Shown: piece after piece, positions 36,620 through 46,039 of the stretch
How the letters are laid out: every line of letters starts with the position of its first letter
Numbering within the stretch: the first letter of the stretch is position 1
NCBI GenBank assembly: GCA_019638455.1
Contig: JAHBTU010000001.1
Span: 1,317,501-1,381,500 of the forward strand
Direction: 5' to 3'
DNA: 64,000 nt
From: Saprospiraceae bacterium
GTDB lineage: Bacteria > Bacteroidota > Bacteroidia > Chitinophagales > Saprospiraceae
Notes under the pieces: model-generated
Told to the model about the DNA's origin: nothing
What the model saw: the letters and a program-made list of their open reading frames with translations, nothing else
Databases searched by the model: none
Position numbers and translations under genes: made by a program

Positions 36620-37294
36620 ATGCTTACTGCCGACTTCCTCCAGTTCCTCTACGAGCTCTCGCAGAACAACAACCGCGACTGGTTTGAAAAAAACAAAAAA
36701 CGCTACGAGGCAACGGTGAAAAAACCATTCGAGGCAACGGTGGCAGCTATCATCGAGCGTGTTCTGCCGTTTGAATCGGGCTACGGCCCCATCGTGCCAA
36801 AGGATTGTATCTTTCGCATCTACCGCGACACCCGTTTTTCCAAAGACAAAAGCCCCTACAAGACAAATGTGGCGGCTTCATTCAATCCCAAAGACATCAA
36901 GTCCACCGCCGATGCCATGTCGTATCCGGGATACTATATGCACATCGAGTTTGGTGCACTGTGGGTCGGCGGGGGCGCGTATTTCCTTGACAAAGAGCCG
37001 CTTCGCAAAGTGCGCACGGCTATCATGCAAGCGCCGGAGACCTTTCGCGCCTTGATTTCGGAGAAAAATTTCGTGAAAAAATACGGCGACATCAGAGGAG
37101 AACGCAACAAAGTGTTGCCACCCGAATTCAAGGAGGCTTCCAAGTCCGAACCGCTATTGGCCAACAAACAATTTTACTTCATGGCGGAGCTCGCTCCCGA
37201 ACACGCGCTTCAAAGCGACTTCCCCGACTTTGTGGCAGACTACTTCAAAGCGGGGAAAGCACTCAATGATTTTTTCAGAAAGGCGATTTATTAG
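36620..37294 (+). CDS. DUF2461-family protein
   Basis: 224 residues, the usual length. The N-terminal FLYELSQNNNRDWFEKNKKR and the signature CIFRIYRDTRFSKDKSPYKT are diagnostic, and YYMHIEFGALWVGGGAY follows. The biochemical role of the family is unknown. Its stop overlaps by four bases the stop of the convergent HerA-like ATPase gene. Confidence 0.93.
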   Translation: MLTADFLQFLYELSQNNNRDWFEKNKKRYEATVKKPFEATVAAIIERVLPFESGYGPIVPKDCIFRIYRDTRFSKDKSPYKTNVAASFNPKDIKSTADAMSYPGYYMHIEFGALWVGGGAYFLDKEPLRKVRTAIMQAPETFRALISEKNFVKKYGDIRGERNKVLPPEFKEASKSEPLLANKQFYFMAELAPEHALQSDFPDFVADYFKAGKALNDFFRKAIY

Positions 37295-38853
37295 AACCAC
37301 CCCGTTTTTTTCCGGCGTGTGCTCGTGCTGCCACCCAAACCCAATACGCCGAGCAAGCCGCGTGTGAGTTCTGCGGCCACGGTGCGGCCTATCTGGCGGG
37401 CGGCGGGGCTGCCTAACACCTGCTCCACCGCCGTTTTTTCCTGTCGGCGGCTGGTGGAGGAAGAGGCTGCGGGTTGTTTGACAGGCTGATTTTTGTGCGC
37501 CTCGGCGATTTTTTCATTCAATATCTCATAAGCACTCTCGCGGTCAACGACTTGATTGTACTTGCGTGCCAATGCGGACCGAGTGATGAGGTTGTCAATC
37601 TCGACAGGAGTGAGCACATCCATGCGGCTTTCGGGTGCGCGCACAAGGGTATGCGCCAAAGGGGTCGGAATGCCTTTTTCGTTGAGCACGCTCACGATGG
37701 CCTCCCCTGTGCCCAGATTGGTGAGCAGGTCTTCCGTCTGATAGTATTTCGTGATGGGGTAGTTCTGAGCGGCCAATTTGATGGCCTTGCGGTCTTTGGC
37801 GGTGAAGGCCCGAAGTGAGTGCTGGATTTTCAAGCCCAATTGCGCCAGCACGCTATCTGGCACGTCGGCGGGGTTTTGGGTGATGAAGAAAACCCCCACG
37901 CCTTTGGAGCGGATGAGTTTGACGATGGTCTCAATTTGCTGGAGCAACACGGCGGAGGCTTCCTGGAAAACGAGGTGCGCCTCGTCAATGAAAATGCAGA
38001 GTTTCGGCTGGTCAGCGTCGCCTTCTTCTGGGAACGAGGCGTAGATTTCGGCCAGCATCTGCAACATGAACGTGCTGAAAAGCTTGGGTCTGTCCTGAAT
38101 GTCGGTCAGGCGAACGATACTGATGACGCCACGCCCGTTCTCATCCATGCGTGCGAGGTCTTGCACGTCGAAGGATAGCTCGCCAAAGAATACTTCCGCG
38201 CCTTGTTGTTCCAGTTCCAACACTTTGCGCAGGATGGTACCGGCCGTCACGCTGCTAAACTGGCCGTACTCGGCCTCTATTTCTGCTTTGCCCTCGTTGC
38301 CAAGGTATTGAAGCACTTTTTTGAAATCTTTCAAATCAAGCAGGGGCAAATCCCGGTCGTCGGCGTATTTGAACACAAGCGACACTACCCCTCCCTGTGT
38401 GTCGTTCAGCCCCAAAATGCGGCTGAACAAGACCGGGCCGAATTCGCTCACTGTCGCCCGGAGCCGTGCGCCGCGTTCGCCGGAAAGCGTGAGAAATTCC
38501 ACCGTGTTGCCATGAGGATGCCAAGTGACACCGATTTTGCCCGAACGCTCGGTGATTTTGGGGTTGTCGCTGCCCGGCATAGCGACTCCCGACAAGTCAC
38601 CCTTGATGTCCATAACCAGACTCGGCACGCCGTTGGCGGCCAGCTGCTCCGCCACGACTTGCAGGGTCTTGGTTTTGCCAGTACCCGTAGCGCCCGCGAT
38701 GAGGCCGTGGCGGTTCATGGTGCGCAGCGGGACTTTGACCTGAAGATTGGGGATTGCTTCGCCGTTGAGCATGGCACCTCCCAACACGATGGAGGGGCCG
38801 TTGAAATGGTAGCCCGCCTGGATTTCCGAGATGAATGTTTCTTTGTTAGCCAT
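37291..38853 (-). CDS. HerA-like ATPase (DUF853)
   Basis: 520 residues. Walker A is GATGTGKTKTLQ (54-65), Walker B is LCIFIDEAHLVF, and FFITQNPADVPDSVLAQL is the family's conserved motor segment. The N-terminal HAS-barrel-like part precedes the P-loop. The C-terminus is low-complexity, ending in an Arg/Lys-rich TRRKKTGWF. Members of this DUF853 branch are usually encoded singly and are proposed DNA-translocating ATPases; no NurA partner is adjacent. It is convergent with the DUF2461 gene. Confidence 0.92.
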   Translation of the reverse strand: MANKETFISEIQAGYHFNGPSIVLGGAMLNGEAIPNLQVKVPLRTMNRHGLIAGATGTGKTKTLQVVAEQLAANGVPSLVMDIKGDLSGVAMPGSDNPKITERSGKIGVTWHPHGNTVEFLTLSGERGARLRATVSEFGPVLFSRILGLNDTQGGVVSLVFKYADDRDLPLLDLKDFKKVLQYLGNEGKAEIEAEYGQFSSVTAGTILRKVLELEQQGAEVFFGELSFDVQDLARMDENGRGVISIVRLTDIQDRPKLFSTFMLQMLAEIYASFPEEGDADQPKLCIFIDEAHLVFQEASAVLLQQIETIVKLIRSKGVGVFFITQNPADVPDSVLAQLGLKIQHSLRAFTAKDRKAIKLAAQNYPITKYYQTEDLLTNLGTGEAIVSVLNEKGIPTPLAHTLVRAPESRMDVLTPVEIDNLITRSALARKYNQVVDRESAYEILNEKIAEAHKNQPVKQPAASSSTSRRQEKTAVEQVLGSPAARQIGRTVAAELTRGLLGVLGLGGSTSTRRKKTGWF

Positions 38854-39030
38854 TTGAAAGTAAGTGTGCTACGCAGGTGCGCCTGGTTTGTTTTTGTAAA
38901 TAGGTGAATTGATTTTCGGCTCAAAAATAGCGCAGTCGCTAATTTTTTTGAGAAAAGGGGGTTTGAAAAACGAAGGGAAGTAACTTTGAACCCGAAACGA
39001 GCGCACTAAATTTCGCTCAATCCGCCGCCT

Positions 39031-39504
39031 ATGTTAGCTCGCATTCTTGTTGCCCTGCTTGTGGTCGTCGCTTGGCTCATTGTTTTTTGCCTTGGCGCCT
39101 TCATTGACACCAACCCGCTGCGCAAAGGACTCTCCGACAATTTCAACTTGCCAGACTTCTTTCTGATTTTGCTGGCTTGGATTCCGACCAACATCGCCTT
39201 TCTCTCCATCCTCGCGGGGCTGATGGGCGCTTTGTGTCGGGGTTTGCTGCGCAAGGTAGAGTTGGAGGCCGCCCTTGAAAAGCCCGTCAGAAAGGAGGAC
39301 GAGGCGCTCGGCGGCTCCATCGCAGGGTTCATGTTCTATATGGCCTTTATGGCTGGCGCGTTTGTGATGATGGACCAACCATTCACCAATACCACGGAAG
39401 CGCAGTATTACCGCATCGCGGGGAGCATTTCGTTCATCTCTTTCATCGCGGGTTTCAGACCCGACACGCTGAGGAGAATCTTGGACCGGATTCCGGGATT
39501 TTGA
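39031..39504 (+). CDS. Small integral membrane protein
   Basis: 157 residues with four predicted helices: residues about 3-24, 42-68, 93-115 and 128-145. The short polar loops include VELEAALEKPVRKEDEALGG. No domain recognised. A TAACTTTG box at 38980-38987 with an upstream TTTG (15-base spacer, slightly short) could be its promoter. The stop is two bases from the stop of the convergent DUF1573 segment. Confidence 0.72.
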   Translation: MLARILVALLVVVAWLIVFCLGAFIDTNPLRKGLSDNFNLPDFFLILLAWIPTNIAFLSILAGLMGALCRGLLRKVELEAALEKPVRKEDEALGGSIAGFMFYMAFMAGAFVMMDQPFTNTTEAQYYRIAGSISFISFIAGFRPDTLRRILDRIPGF

Positions 39505-39506
39505 GG

Positions 39507-39899
39507 CTAATGCCTCGGCTCCACCGCACCCACCAAATACACCCGTTTCACCAAGGGGTAGCCGTCCGCGTCCGTATTTTTGAAAACGACATCAATATCC
39601 TTGAAAATTTCGCCCGACATGGCGGCTGTGCTGAGGACGATGGCGACAAATCCCCTTTGGCCATTAGATATTTCCTCTTGTGTCCATTCCATCTCCATGC
39701 AATCGCAGGCGCTCACGATTTCTATTTCGAGCAATTGTTGGCCGACATTGGTGAATTCAAAAACGGCTTCCACCACGTCTCCTTCCGTCACGTTTCCAAA
39801 GGCTAATGTTTCGTGGTCGAATTTAACTTCCGCATCCGCAGGATTGTCCCAATCTGGCACGATGGTGTCGTGTGGTACGACAGGTCGGGCTATAAACAA
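39507..39899 (-). CDS. DUF1573-like domain segment lacking a clear start
   Basis: A DUF1573-type beta-sandwich is visible: VKFDHETLAFGNVTEGD, FEFTNVGQQLLEIEIV then SACDCMEMEW, the last being the family's Cys-containing loop. No ATG precedes it. The only initiator-like codon is TTG at 39899 without a convincing ribosome site, and no signal peptide results, which is abnormal for this exported family. The frame instead stays open upstream into the end of the OmpA-type gene, where it joins that gene's frame after a -1 shift on a T9 run. It may therefore be translated as a C-terminal extension of the OmpA-type protein (see findings). Confidence 0.6.
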   Translation of the reverse strand: MFIARPVVPHDTIVPDWDNPADAEVKFDHETLAFGNVTEGDVVEAVFEFTNVGQQLLEIEIVSACDCMEMEWTQEEISNGQRGFVAIVLSTAAMSGEIFKDIDVVFKNTDADGYPLVKRVYLVGAVEPRH

Positions 39900-39958
39900 A
39901 GCAGCACCGACAGGTTGTTCGCTCCTTTCGATGCTGCTTGTTGATGGCTCGATTTTAT

Positions 39959-42055
39959 TTAATTCCCGAAAAAAAAATCTGGGCGAACGGACTGCTTGCC
40001 GCCGGGGGCTTGCCCTTGCGGTTTTTCGCGTTTCTCGACTTTTTCGATAATGATGCTGGTTGGGCCAGACAGGATTTTGAACTCGGTGCGGCGGTTGAGT
40101 TGGTGCTGCTCCTCGCTGCATTCCACACCGTTGGAGCAGCCGTTGAGGAGTTGTTTTTCGCCGTATCCTTTTGCCACGATGCGGTCAGGGGTGATGCCTT
40201 TTGCCACAATCCAAGCCTTCGCGCTGTCAGCGCGGCGCTGGGAGAGTTGCTCGTTGTAGTCATCCCGACCACGCGAGTCGGTGTGGGAGGAGAGCTCGAT
40301 TTTCATGTCCGGGTATTTTTTCATCAAGTCCGTCAAGTATTGCAAATCAGGCTCCGCATCGGGGCGAATATCCGCTTTGTCAAAATCGTACAAGATATAT
40401 TCAAGGCGAATCGGCTCGTTGATGCGAATGGTATCGTACTCGGGTTCTACGCGCAGCAGGCGCAAGAGTAGTTTTTTCTCGATGCTGGTTGTTTTTTTCA
40501 CGCCTGTCGTGTTGAAATCCAGCGTGTCAGGTTTGTATCCTTCGCGGGTAGCGATGACGCGATAGGACTTGTCGGGAGCGAGGGTGAAGGGAAATTCGTT
40601 GGCGTTGGTATTGGTTTTTTCATCCACGCGGGCAGGGTCTTTTTCCGTCACGTCATAAACCTGAACGGTGGCACCGTTGAGGGGCTGGTTTTCCTTCTCG
40701 CCTTTGCGGCGCAGGCGCATGGTTTTGGCCAACAGCTCGACTTTGATGCGCTCGATTTCCCAGCTATAAATGTCGTCGCAGCAGGTTTTGCTTTTTAGGT
40801 TGTTGGGGCCGGGGCGGTTGCTGACCAAGTAGCCGCTCATGCCATCGGGCATACGGGTGTAGAACAGGTCGTCCACGCTGGAATTGATGCCAAGCGGCAT
40901 CCATTTTGGCTCGCTCCATACGGAGCCATTCCACTGGCTTTCGAACACATCAAGCCCGCCGATGGTGGGGCGCCCGTTGCTGCTGAACCACAGTTTTCCG
41001 TCCTGATAAAAGGGGCTGGCTTCTTCGCCTACGGTATTGACGACTTCGCCCAAGTTGACCGGAAAACCAAAGTCGCCGTCTTGTTTTTTGGGCGCGTAGT
41101 AGATGTCGAAACCGCCTTGCCCGCCGGGCATATTGGCCACGAAGAACAACACTTTTTCGCCGAACAGCTCGCCTTCGCAAGGATGCTTGGCGATATAGTC
41201 GCCGTTCACGCCGTTCACTTCCTTTGCCGCGCCCCAACCGTCGGAGCCTTTCAGCGAGTAGTAGATTTTACTTTCGGCGAGTTGCTGACCATCTTCCTCA
41301 AACAGAACGCGGGTGAAATACATGGTGCGCCCGTCGGGAGAGATGCTGACGTTGCCCTGATGCCACTCTTCGCGGTTGATTTGCTGGCCGAGGGCAGTGG
41401 GTGCGCCGAACTCGCTGCCGCTTTTGGTGGCAGTGTAAATTTTCGCAAACCAATCGCCTTGCTTGCCATCGAGCACAATCACTTCTTTTGATTGAAGCGA
41501 CGAATAATAGAGCTCGCCACCGCTGTATGAGGGCGAAGCTTCCGTCTGTGGGCTGTTGGCCTTTTTGCCGAGGTTGGCCACTATCAAATTATCGGGCTGC
41601 TTGGCTTTTTTGCCGATTTCGCAACCCGCGATTTCGCGCTGTGCTGCTTGCACGAGTTCGGGCGTGGCCACGGGGTCTTTTATGTACTGATTGAACATTT
41701 CGATGGCCTCAGAGTATTTCCCGTTGTGCTTGAGGCTCATGGCGTACCAGTATTTCAACTCGCCGTACTCGTTTTTGCGGTCGCGCAACACCAAGCGATT
41801 GAACGCGCGCTCGGCTTGCAGGTAGTCGCGCAGTTCGTATTCCAGCATAGCAATCTTGACCGAAAGAGATTTGTCTTTCAAATCGTCTTGTGCTTTTTTG
41901 TAGAGTTCGAGCGCCTCGTAGGGGTTGCCGTTGGCGGCTGCCTTTTCGGCTGATTTCAAGTTGGCCTCTGGCGTGGAGCGGTTGAGCGGTTGTGCGACAA
42001 GCGCCGCCGATGTTGCAAATAAGAGGGTTATGAGGATGATTTGTTTTTTCATCAT
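39959..42055 (-). CDS. OmpA-family protein with TPR and PD40 repeats
   Basis: 698 residues with a signal peptide (MMKKQIILITLLFATSAALVAQ). TPR-like helices span about residues 30-150, and a PD40/WD40-like propeller about 165-430 (NVSISPDGRTMYFTRV, GEEASPFYQDGKLWFSSNGR). A carboxypeptidase-regulatory or SpaA-like beta domain lies at about 455-530. The OmpA peptidoglycan-binding domain is at about 565-665 with ELSSHTDSRGRDDYNEQLSQ and NRRTEFKI. This is the architecture of the PorE-type partner of PorP/SprF in type IX secretion loci. It lies 93 bases after the PorP/SprF gene on the same strand. The C-terminus ends in FFFGN at a T9 run. Confidence 0.92.
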   Translation of the reverse strand: MMKKQIILITLLFATSAALVAQPLNRSTPEANLKSAEKAAANGNPYEALELYKKAQDDLKDKSLSVKIAMLEYELRDYLQAERAFNRLVLRDRKNEYGELKYWYAMSLKHNGKYSEAIEMFNQYIKDPVATPELVQAAQREIAGCEIGKKAKQPDNLIVANLGKKANSPQTEASPSYSGGELYYSSLQSKEVIVLDGKQGDWFAKIYTATKSGSEFGAPTALGQQINREEWHQGNVSISPDGRTMYFTRVLFEEDGQQLAESKIYYSLKGSDGWGAAKEVNGVNGDYIAKHPCEGELFGEKVLFFVANMPGGQGGFDIYYAPKKQDGDFGFPVNLGEVVNTVGEEASPFYQDGKLWFSSNGRPTIGGLDVFESQWNGSVWSEPKWMPLGINSSVDDLFYTRMPDGMSGYLVSNRPGPNNLKSKTCCDDIYSWEIERIKVELLAKTMRLRRKGEKENQPLNGATVQVYDVTEKDPARVDEKTNTNANEFPFTLAPDKSYRVIATREGYKPDTLDFNTTGVKKTTSIEKKLLLRLLRVEPEYDTIRINEPIRLEYILYDFDKADIRPDAEPDLQYLTDLMKKYPDMKIELSSHTDSRGRDDYNEQLSQRRADSAKAWIVAKGITPDRIVAKGYGEKQLLNGCSNGVECSEEQHQLNRRTEFKILSGPTSIIIEKVEKREKPQGQAPGGKQSVRPDFFFGN

Positions 42056-42148
42056 AGTGTGATTTTAAAAAAGTTGTTGAGGGGCGAGGCAAGAGCCTTC
42101 CAACGGACGAAAGCCGTCAACCGCAGGCCCCTTTGACAATCTCAGCCA

Positions 42149-43210
42149 TTAGAATCTCGGACACAACACTTTGGGCTTGATGACCGAGGGCTTGTAAATT
42201 TTCACGATGTAGTTGGCCGCTATTTCAAAACCACCGCGATAATTGCTAGCTGCGTTGAGGTCGGAGGTGTTGATGTCGTAGGCAAGGCCAACGCGGAGGT
42301 CTTTGTACTTCATCCCTGCAAGCGCCTGAATGGCGTCGCGCAGGCGGTAGCCAAGGCCAAAATTGATGGTGATGTCTTTTTCCGGGTCGAATAAGTATCC
42401 CACCAAGCCTTGCACCTGTATCTCGTCGGCGCCGCTCATGGTCATGTATTGGAAGGAGGGGCTAAGGCTCCAACGGTCGTCGAGGGCCGCGTTGAGTTGG
42501 CCATGGAATATGCTCCGACGCGGGATTCTCGCGTCTCCTGCTGTCGGGTTGGTGGGGGCTGGGGCATTGGGGTCTGACCTGCCGGCAAGGCTGTATTTGC
42601 CTTGATTGATGTGGTACATGGCAAATCCGAAATTGACATCCATGCGCTTGTTCAGTTGCGTGGAGAGGTTGATGCCCGCGTCAATGTCCGTGAAATTGGC
42701 ATTGTCCACCACATTGGCTTCTTTGCTCAGGCTTGGCACATATTGCCCTGATGGGTCGTAGCCGTCCTCGTAAAAACGCTCGTCGCCCAATTTCCGCCCG
42801 CCGCGACCATATTGGCCGCCGATGGACAAAACGGTGTTGTTTTTTTTGCTCAACGCGAGGTGATAAGTGGCGCCCAGTTTGGCGGCGTTGTGCCGCAGTC
42901 CGACAGAACCAGCCTTGTCGGAGAAGAACATAAGCCCCACGCCAATCCAGTCTTGTTTGCGTATGCCGCGAATGATGGGCGCGTCCGCGAAAACAGCGGG
43001 GGTTTTGAAACTGTTCGAGCCGCCCACCACGCTGGCCCATTGGCCGCGATAAATGCCGCCGATACGCAGCGTGCCTTCAAACTTGCCTGCCATGGAGGGG
43101 TTCATCGTCAGGGGCGACATGGCGAATTGGGTAAAGTGAATGTCTTGCGCGAGCAGGCTGTTCAAGCCGAGGAGAGCGACAAAGGAAAAGAGTAGTTTTC
43201 TAACGTACAT
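42149..43210 (-). CDS. PorP/SprF-family type IX secretion membrane protein
   Basis: 353 residues with a signal peptide (MYVRKLLFSFVALLGLNSLLAQ). Diagnostic opening DIHFTQFAMSPLTMNPSMAG, followed by GTLRIGGIYRGQWASV and a beta-barrel pattern ending in the aromatic-poor VKIYKPSVIKPKVLCPRF. The family sits in the outer membrane with type IX secretion and gliding components (SprF helps SprB reach the surface in Flavobacterium). The OmpA-type partner follows directly, a pair repeated many times in Bacteroidota genomes. Confidence 0.94.
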   Translation of the reverse strand: MYVRKLLFSFVALLGLNSLLAQDIHFTQFAMSPLTMNPSMAGKFEGTLRIGGIYRGQWASVVGGSNSFKTPAVFADAPIIRGIRKQDWIGVGLMFFSDKAGSVGLRHNAAKLGATYHLALSKKNNTVLSIGGQYGRGGRKLGDERFYEDGYDPSGQYVPSLSKEANVVDNANFTDIDAGINLSTQLNKRMDVNFGFAMYHINQGKYSLAGRSDPNAPAPTNPTAGDARIPRRSIFHGQLNAALDDRWSLSPSFQYMTMSGADEIQVQGLVGYLFDPEKDITINFGLGYRLRDAIQALAGMKYKDLRVGLAYDINTSDLNAASNYRGGFEIAANYIVKIYKPSVIKPKVLCPRF

Positions 43211-43428
43211 AATCGGAATGTTTAGCGGAGAAATAGGGATGGCGTTTATTGTTTGGGCGCTGGTTTTGAAATCCGCTTTCTTGCAAAAACGACATTTAAA
43301 ATCACTTGCGCAGAATTGTTCGGCGAAAAGTAGCGCAAAATTGGAAATCCAAACCTACGCCGTGTCATGCTTTTTGTTAAAAAGGTATTTTTGGTCGTTT
43401 CTGGCAAAAGCGAGAAGGGTAGAATGGG

Positions 43429-44400
43429 CTATAACATCTTCAATCTATCAGCTATCGCCGCCGTCGAAATCTCGTTCATGCACCTGAAATGTCCTTGGGG
43501 GCAACGAGCGAATCCAATCTTGGAGCAAGGGCGACAGGCCAAGCCCGACACCTCCACAGACGTGTTCAAATCCACTCCGGTTGGGTAAAAAGGGTACATC
43601 CCGAAGGCAGGAACCGTGTTGCCCCACACCGATACGATTTCTTTGCGAAAGGCTGCCGCGATGTGCATGAGGCCCGTGTCGTGGGTCAGCACCTTTCCTG
43701 CTTGACGCACGACGGAGGCCGATTGGTGGAGATTGAGTTGACCGCAGAGGTTGACAACATTTGGGCCAACAATCCCATCGGCAGCACCTTGCTCGGCCTT
43801 CCCTCCAAGCAGTGCGATGGGTTGGTCTATTTGCCGACAAATTTCTGCGATTTTTTCCACTGGCAGGCGCTTGGTAGCGTGCGTGGCACCCAGCACAAAA
43901 GCAACATAGCGCCCTTCTTTGAGCAAGGGCGACCAGTCTGCCAAACGCACTTCCTCGTCGGGCGGAATGAAATAGTCAAGCCCCGCGCCGTCGTAGCGCA
44001 CCCCCAGATGCGCCACTGTTTGCAGGTAGCGATGCACGATGTGCGTTCGGGGCAATCTGTCTATTTTAAAATTGACCAACAGCCATTTTTCCATGTTCAG
44101 TTTGTCGAACACGCGCGAAGGGCGCCCCAAGGCGAGTTTGGTTCGGAGACTGCGAAGGTTGTGGTGCAAATCCACCACGAGGTCGTACCGTTCTTTTTTC
44201 AAATCGCTTACCACCTCGCTCACTTCTTTTTCAAAAGAAAAAACCCGGGCAATGTGCGGGTTGGGCAGGAGTATGGGGGCAAAGGCACGTTTGGTGCAAA
44301 AATGCACTTCCGCGTCAAGTTGCTTTTTCAAACAACGCGATACTGGGCTGGTGAGCACAATGTCGCCGATGGAAGAGAAACGCAGGAGGAGGATTTTCAA
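43429..44400 (-). CDS. Glycosyltransferase family 9 (heptosyltransferase-like)
   Basis: 323 residues. The N-terminus KILLLRFSSIGDIVLTSPV is the family signature, the C-terminal donor-binding part includes LTHDTGLMHIAAAFRKEIVS and VWGNTVPAFGMYP, and a Cys pair CRPCSK follows. Members add heptose or related sugars to lipopolysaccharide cores from ADP-sugars at the inner membrane. It lies 34 bases after the nucleotidyltransferase gene on the same strand, so the two probably supply and use activated sugars for the envelope, although the sugar itself is not readable. Confidence 0.93.
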   Translation of the reverse strand: MKILLLRFSSIGDIVLTSPVSRCLKKQLDAEVHFCTKRAFAPILLPNPHIARVFSFEKEVSEVVSDLKKERYDLVVDLHHNLRSLRTKLALGRPSRVFDKLNMEKWLLVNFKIDRLPRTHIVHRYLQTVAHLGVRYDGAGLDYFIPPDEEVRLADWSPLLKEGRYVAFVLGATHATKRLPVEKIAEICRQIDQPIALLGGKAEQGAADGIVGPNVVNLCGQLNLHQSASVVRQAGKVLTHDTGLMHIAAAFRKEIVSVWGNTVPAFGMYPFYPTGVDLNTSVEVSGLACRPCSKIGFARCPQGHFRCMNEISTAAIADRLKML

Positions 44401-44434
44401 AATACAACTGACAATTGCGCGATGCGCGGGTTTT

Positions 44435-45442
44435 TCATCGCTTTGAAAAGTTTGAATAGTCGCCCAGATTCAACTCGTCGCGGGAACCGATGTAGCGGCT
44501 CGAATTGCCGACCATTGAGTAGTCGAGCACGGCATTTTTGATCTGGGATTTGTTCTGGATGATGCTGTTGGTGATAACGGTGTTTTCGACCACCGAATGA
44601 TGCCCGACACTGACGTATGGGCCTATCACGGCGTTTCGTATCACGGCGTGGTCGCCCACGAAACAGGGCTGTACGATGACGCTGTTTTCTATCACCGCAC
44701 TGGGCGACACCAACCCATTGTTGCGGTGAAACTCCAACATTCGCTCGTTGGAATGCAATATGGCTTCCTTGTTGCCGCAGTCGAGCCATTCCTCGATTTC
44801 CCCGGTGCGAAAACGCACTCCCTCGTTTTTCAAAATCTCAAGTGCCGTGGTGAGTTGAAATTCGTTTTTTTCTCGAATTTCGTTGGAGATGATGTGATGC
44901 AACGCCTTGCGCAAATTTTCGCCCTCGCGGAAATAGTAAATACCGACGATGGCCAAATCCGAGATGAAAGTGGCTGGTTTTTCAGCGAATTCGGTGACGT
45001 AGCCTTGCTCGTCCAATTTCACCACTCCGAAGGAAGAGGGGTCTTTCACGCGCTGCACCCAGATGAACCCTTCCTCGTTGGTGTCAAACTTGAAGTTGGC
45101 CTTGAAAAGCGTGTCGGCAAAAGCAATCATGCAGGGGCCGTTCAGGCTCTCCCACGCACAGTAGATGGCGTGCCCTACTCCCAAGGCTTTTTCTTGCCGA
45201 TAAAGTTTGCCTTTGGCGCCCAGTGAATGAGCGATGCCCATCAACTCCCGCTCCACCTCCGGCCCAAAGTCGCCCACGATAAACGCGATTTCCTCAATTT
45301 TTTTGCCGTAGGCATCGGCCAAATCCTCCACCAATCGTTGGATAATGGGCTTGCCCGCTACCGGGATGAGCGGTTTGGGGACCGTGAGGGTGTGAGGGCG
45401 CAATCTGGTGCCTCGACCTGCCATGGGGATTATAATCTTCAT
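44435..45442 (-). CDS. Sugar-1-phosphate nucleotidyltransferase with left-handed beta-helix
   Basis: 335 residues. The N-terminal pyrophosphorylase domain opens with IIPMAGRGTRLRPHTLTVPK, followed by PLIPVAGKPI and GVGHAIYCAWE. The C-terminal third carries hexapeptide-type repeats (AVIENSVIVQP, AVIRNAVIGPYVSVGHHSVV) of a left-handed beta-helix. It makes an NDP-sugar (dTDP-glucose-like branch). The dUTPase gene ends 45 bases upstream and the GT9 gene begins 34 bases downstream, all on the minus strand. Confidence 0.92.
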   Translation of the reverse strand: MKIIIPMAGRGTRLRPHTLTVPKPLIPVAGKPIIQRLVEDLADAYGKKIEEIAFIVGDFGPEVERELMGIAHSLGAKGKLYRQEKALGVGHAIYCAWESLNGPCMIAFADTLFKANFKFDTNEEGFIWVQRVKDPSSFGVVKLDEQGYVTEFAEKPATFISDLAIVGIYYFREGENLRKALHHIISNEIREKNEFQLTTALEILKNEGVRFRTGEIEEWLDCGNKEAILHSNERMLEFHRNNGLVSPSAVIENSVIVQPCFVGDHAVIRNAVIGPYVSVGHHSVVENTVITNSIIQNKSQIKNAVLDYSMVGNSSRYIGSRDELNLGDYSNFSKR

Positions 45443-45487
45443 ATTCAGAAGGTTGACTGATGATACGGTGTGGTCAAGAAGGTGTAT

Positions 45488-45922
45488 TTATTTTTTTCCC
45501 GTGCTGCCAAACCCACCTGCACCGCGTTCGGTCTCCGCCAATGTTTCGGTTTCGAGCCAAGTTATCTGTTCGTATCGCGCAATGACCATTTGAGCGACGC
45601 GCTCGCCGGGTTCGATGGTTTGTGGTTCGTTGGAGAGGTTGACGACGATGCACTTGATTTCGCCGCGGTAGTCGCTGTCAATCGTGCCGGGCGAGTTGAG
45701 CATCGTGAGGCCGCGTTTGGCGGCAAGCCCGCTCCGGGGTCGAATCTGAGCCTCAAATCCATTGGGTAGTTCGATAAAAAGCCCCGTTGGCACCAGTGCC
45801 CTTTCGAGCGGTTGGAGCGTGATGGGTTCGACAAGATGTGCCCGCAAATCCATGCCGGCGCTACCTGCCGTCTCGTACTGAGGCAAAGGGTGTGGCGACT
45901 GGTTGATGATTTTGATGTCCAA
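45488..45922 (-). CDS. dut: dUTP diphosphatase
   Basis: 144 residues from a TTG start at 45922, matching the usual dUTPase length. All five motifs are visible: [11 protein letters not shown] (1), [11 protein letters not shown] (2), [12 protein letters not shown] (3), RVAQMVI (4) and the C-terminal P-loop-like [12 protein letters not shown] (5). The enzyme hydrolyses dUTP to dUMP, working as a trimer. The frame is open far upstream, but a TACTTTTG -7 box at 45950-45943 lies just before the TTG, and further upstream starts would overlap the divergent peptidase gene. The product would start at [16 protein letters not shown] after the initiator. Confidence 0.94.
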   Translation of the reverse strand: MDIKIINQSPHPLPQYETAGSAGMDLRAHLVEPITLQPLERALVPTGLFIELPNGFEAQIRPRSGLAAKRGLTMLNSPGTIDSDYRGEIKCIVVNLSNEPQTIEPGERVAQMVIARYEQITWLETETLAETERGAGGFGSTGKK

Positions 45923-45942
45923 GGCTTGGCTGATTTTGGCGG

Positions 45943-45950
45943 CAAAAGTA
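45943..45950 (-). promoter_or_regulatory. -7 box upstream of dut
   Basis: TACTTTTG on the minus strand fits TAnnTTTG and is about 20 bases from the TTG start. No TTG-type -33 box is visible at the right distance, so this is a partial match that mainly supports the short dut start. Confidence 0.4.
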
Positions 45951-46039
45951 GTGCGCGATGCCGAATTGACGCACGATGTCTTTGTGGTGAATAAAATTCG
46001 AGCCAAAAACGGCGGGGTTATATCTTGCGCCTCAAAAAA

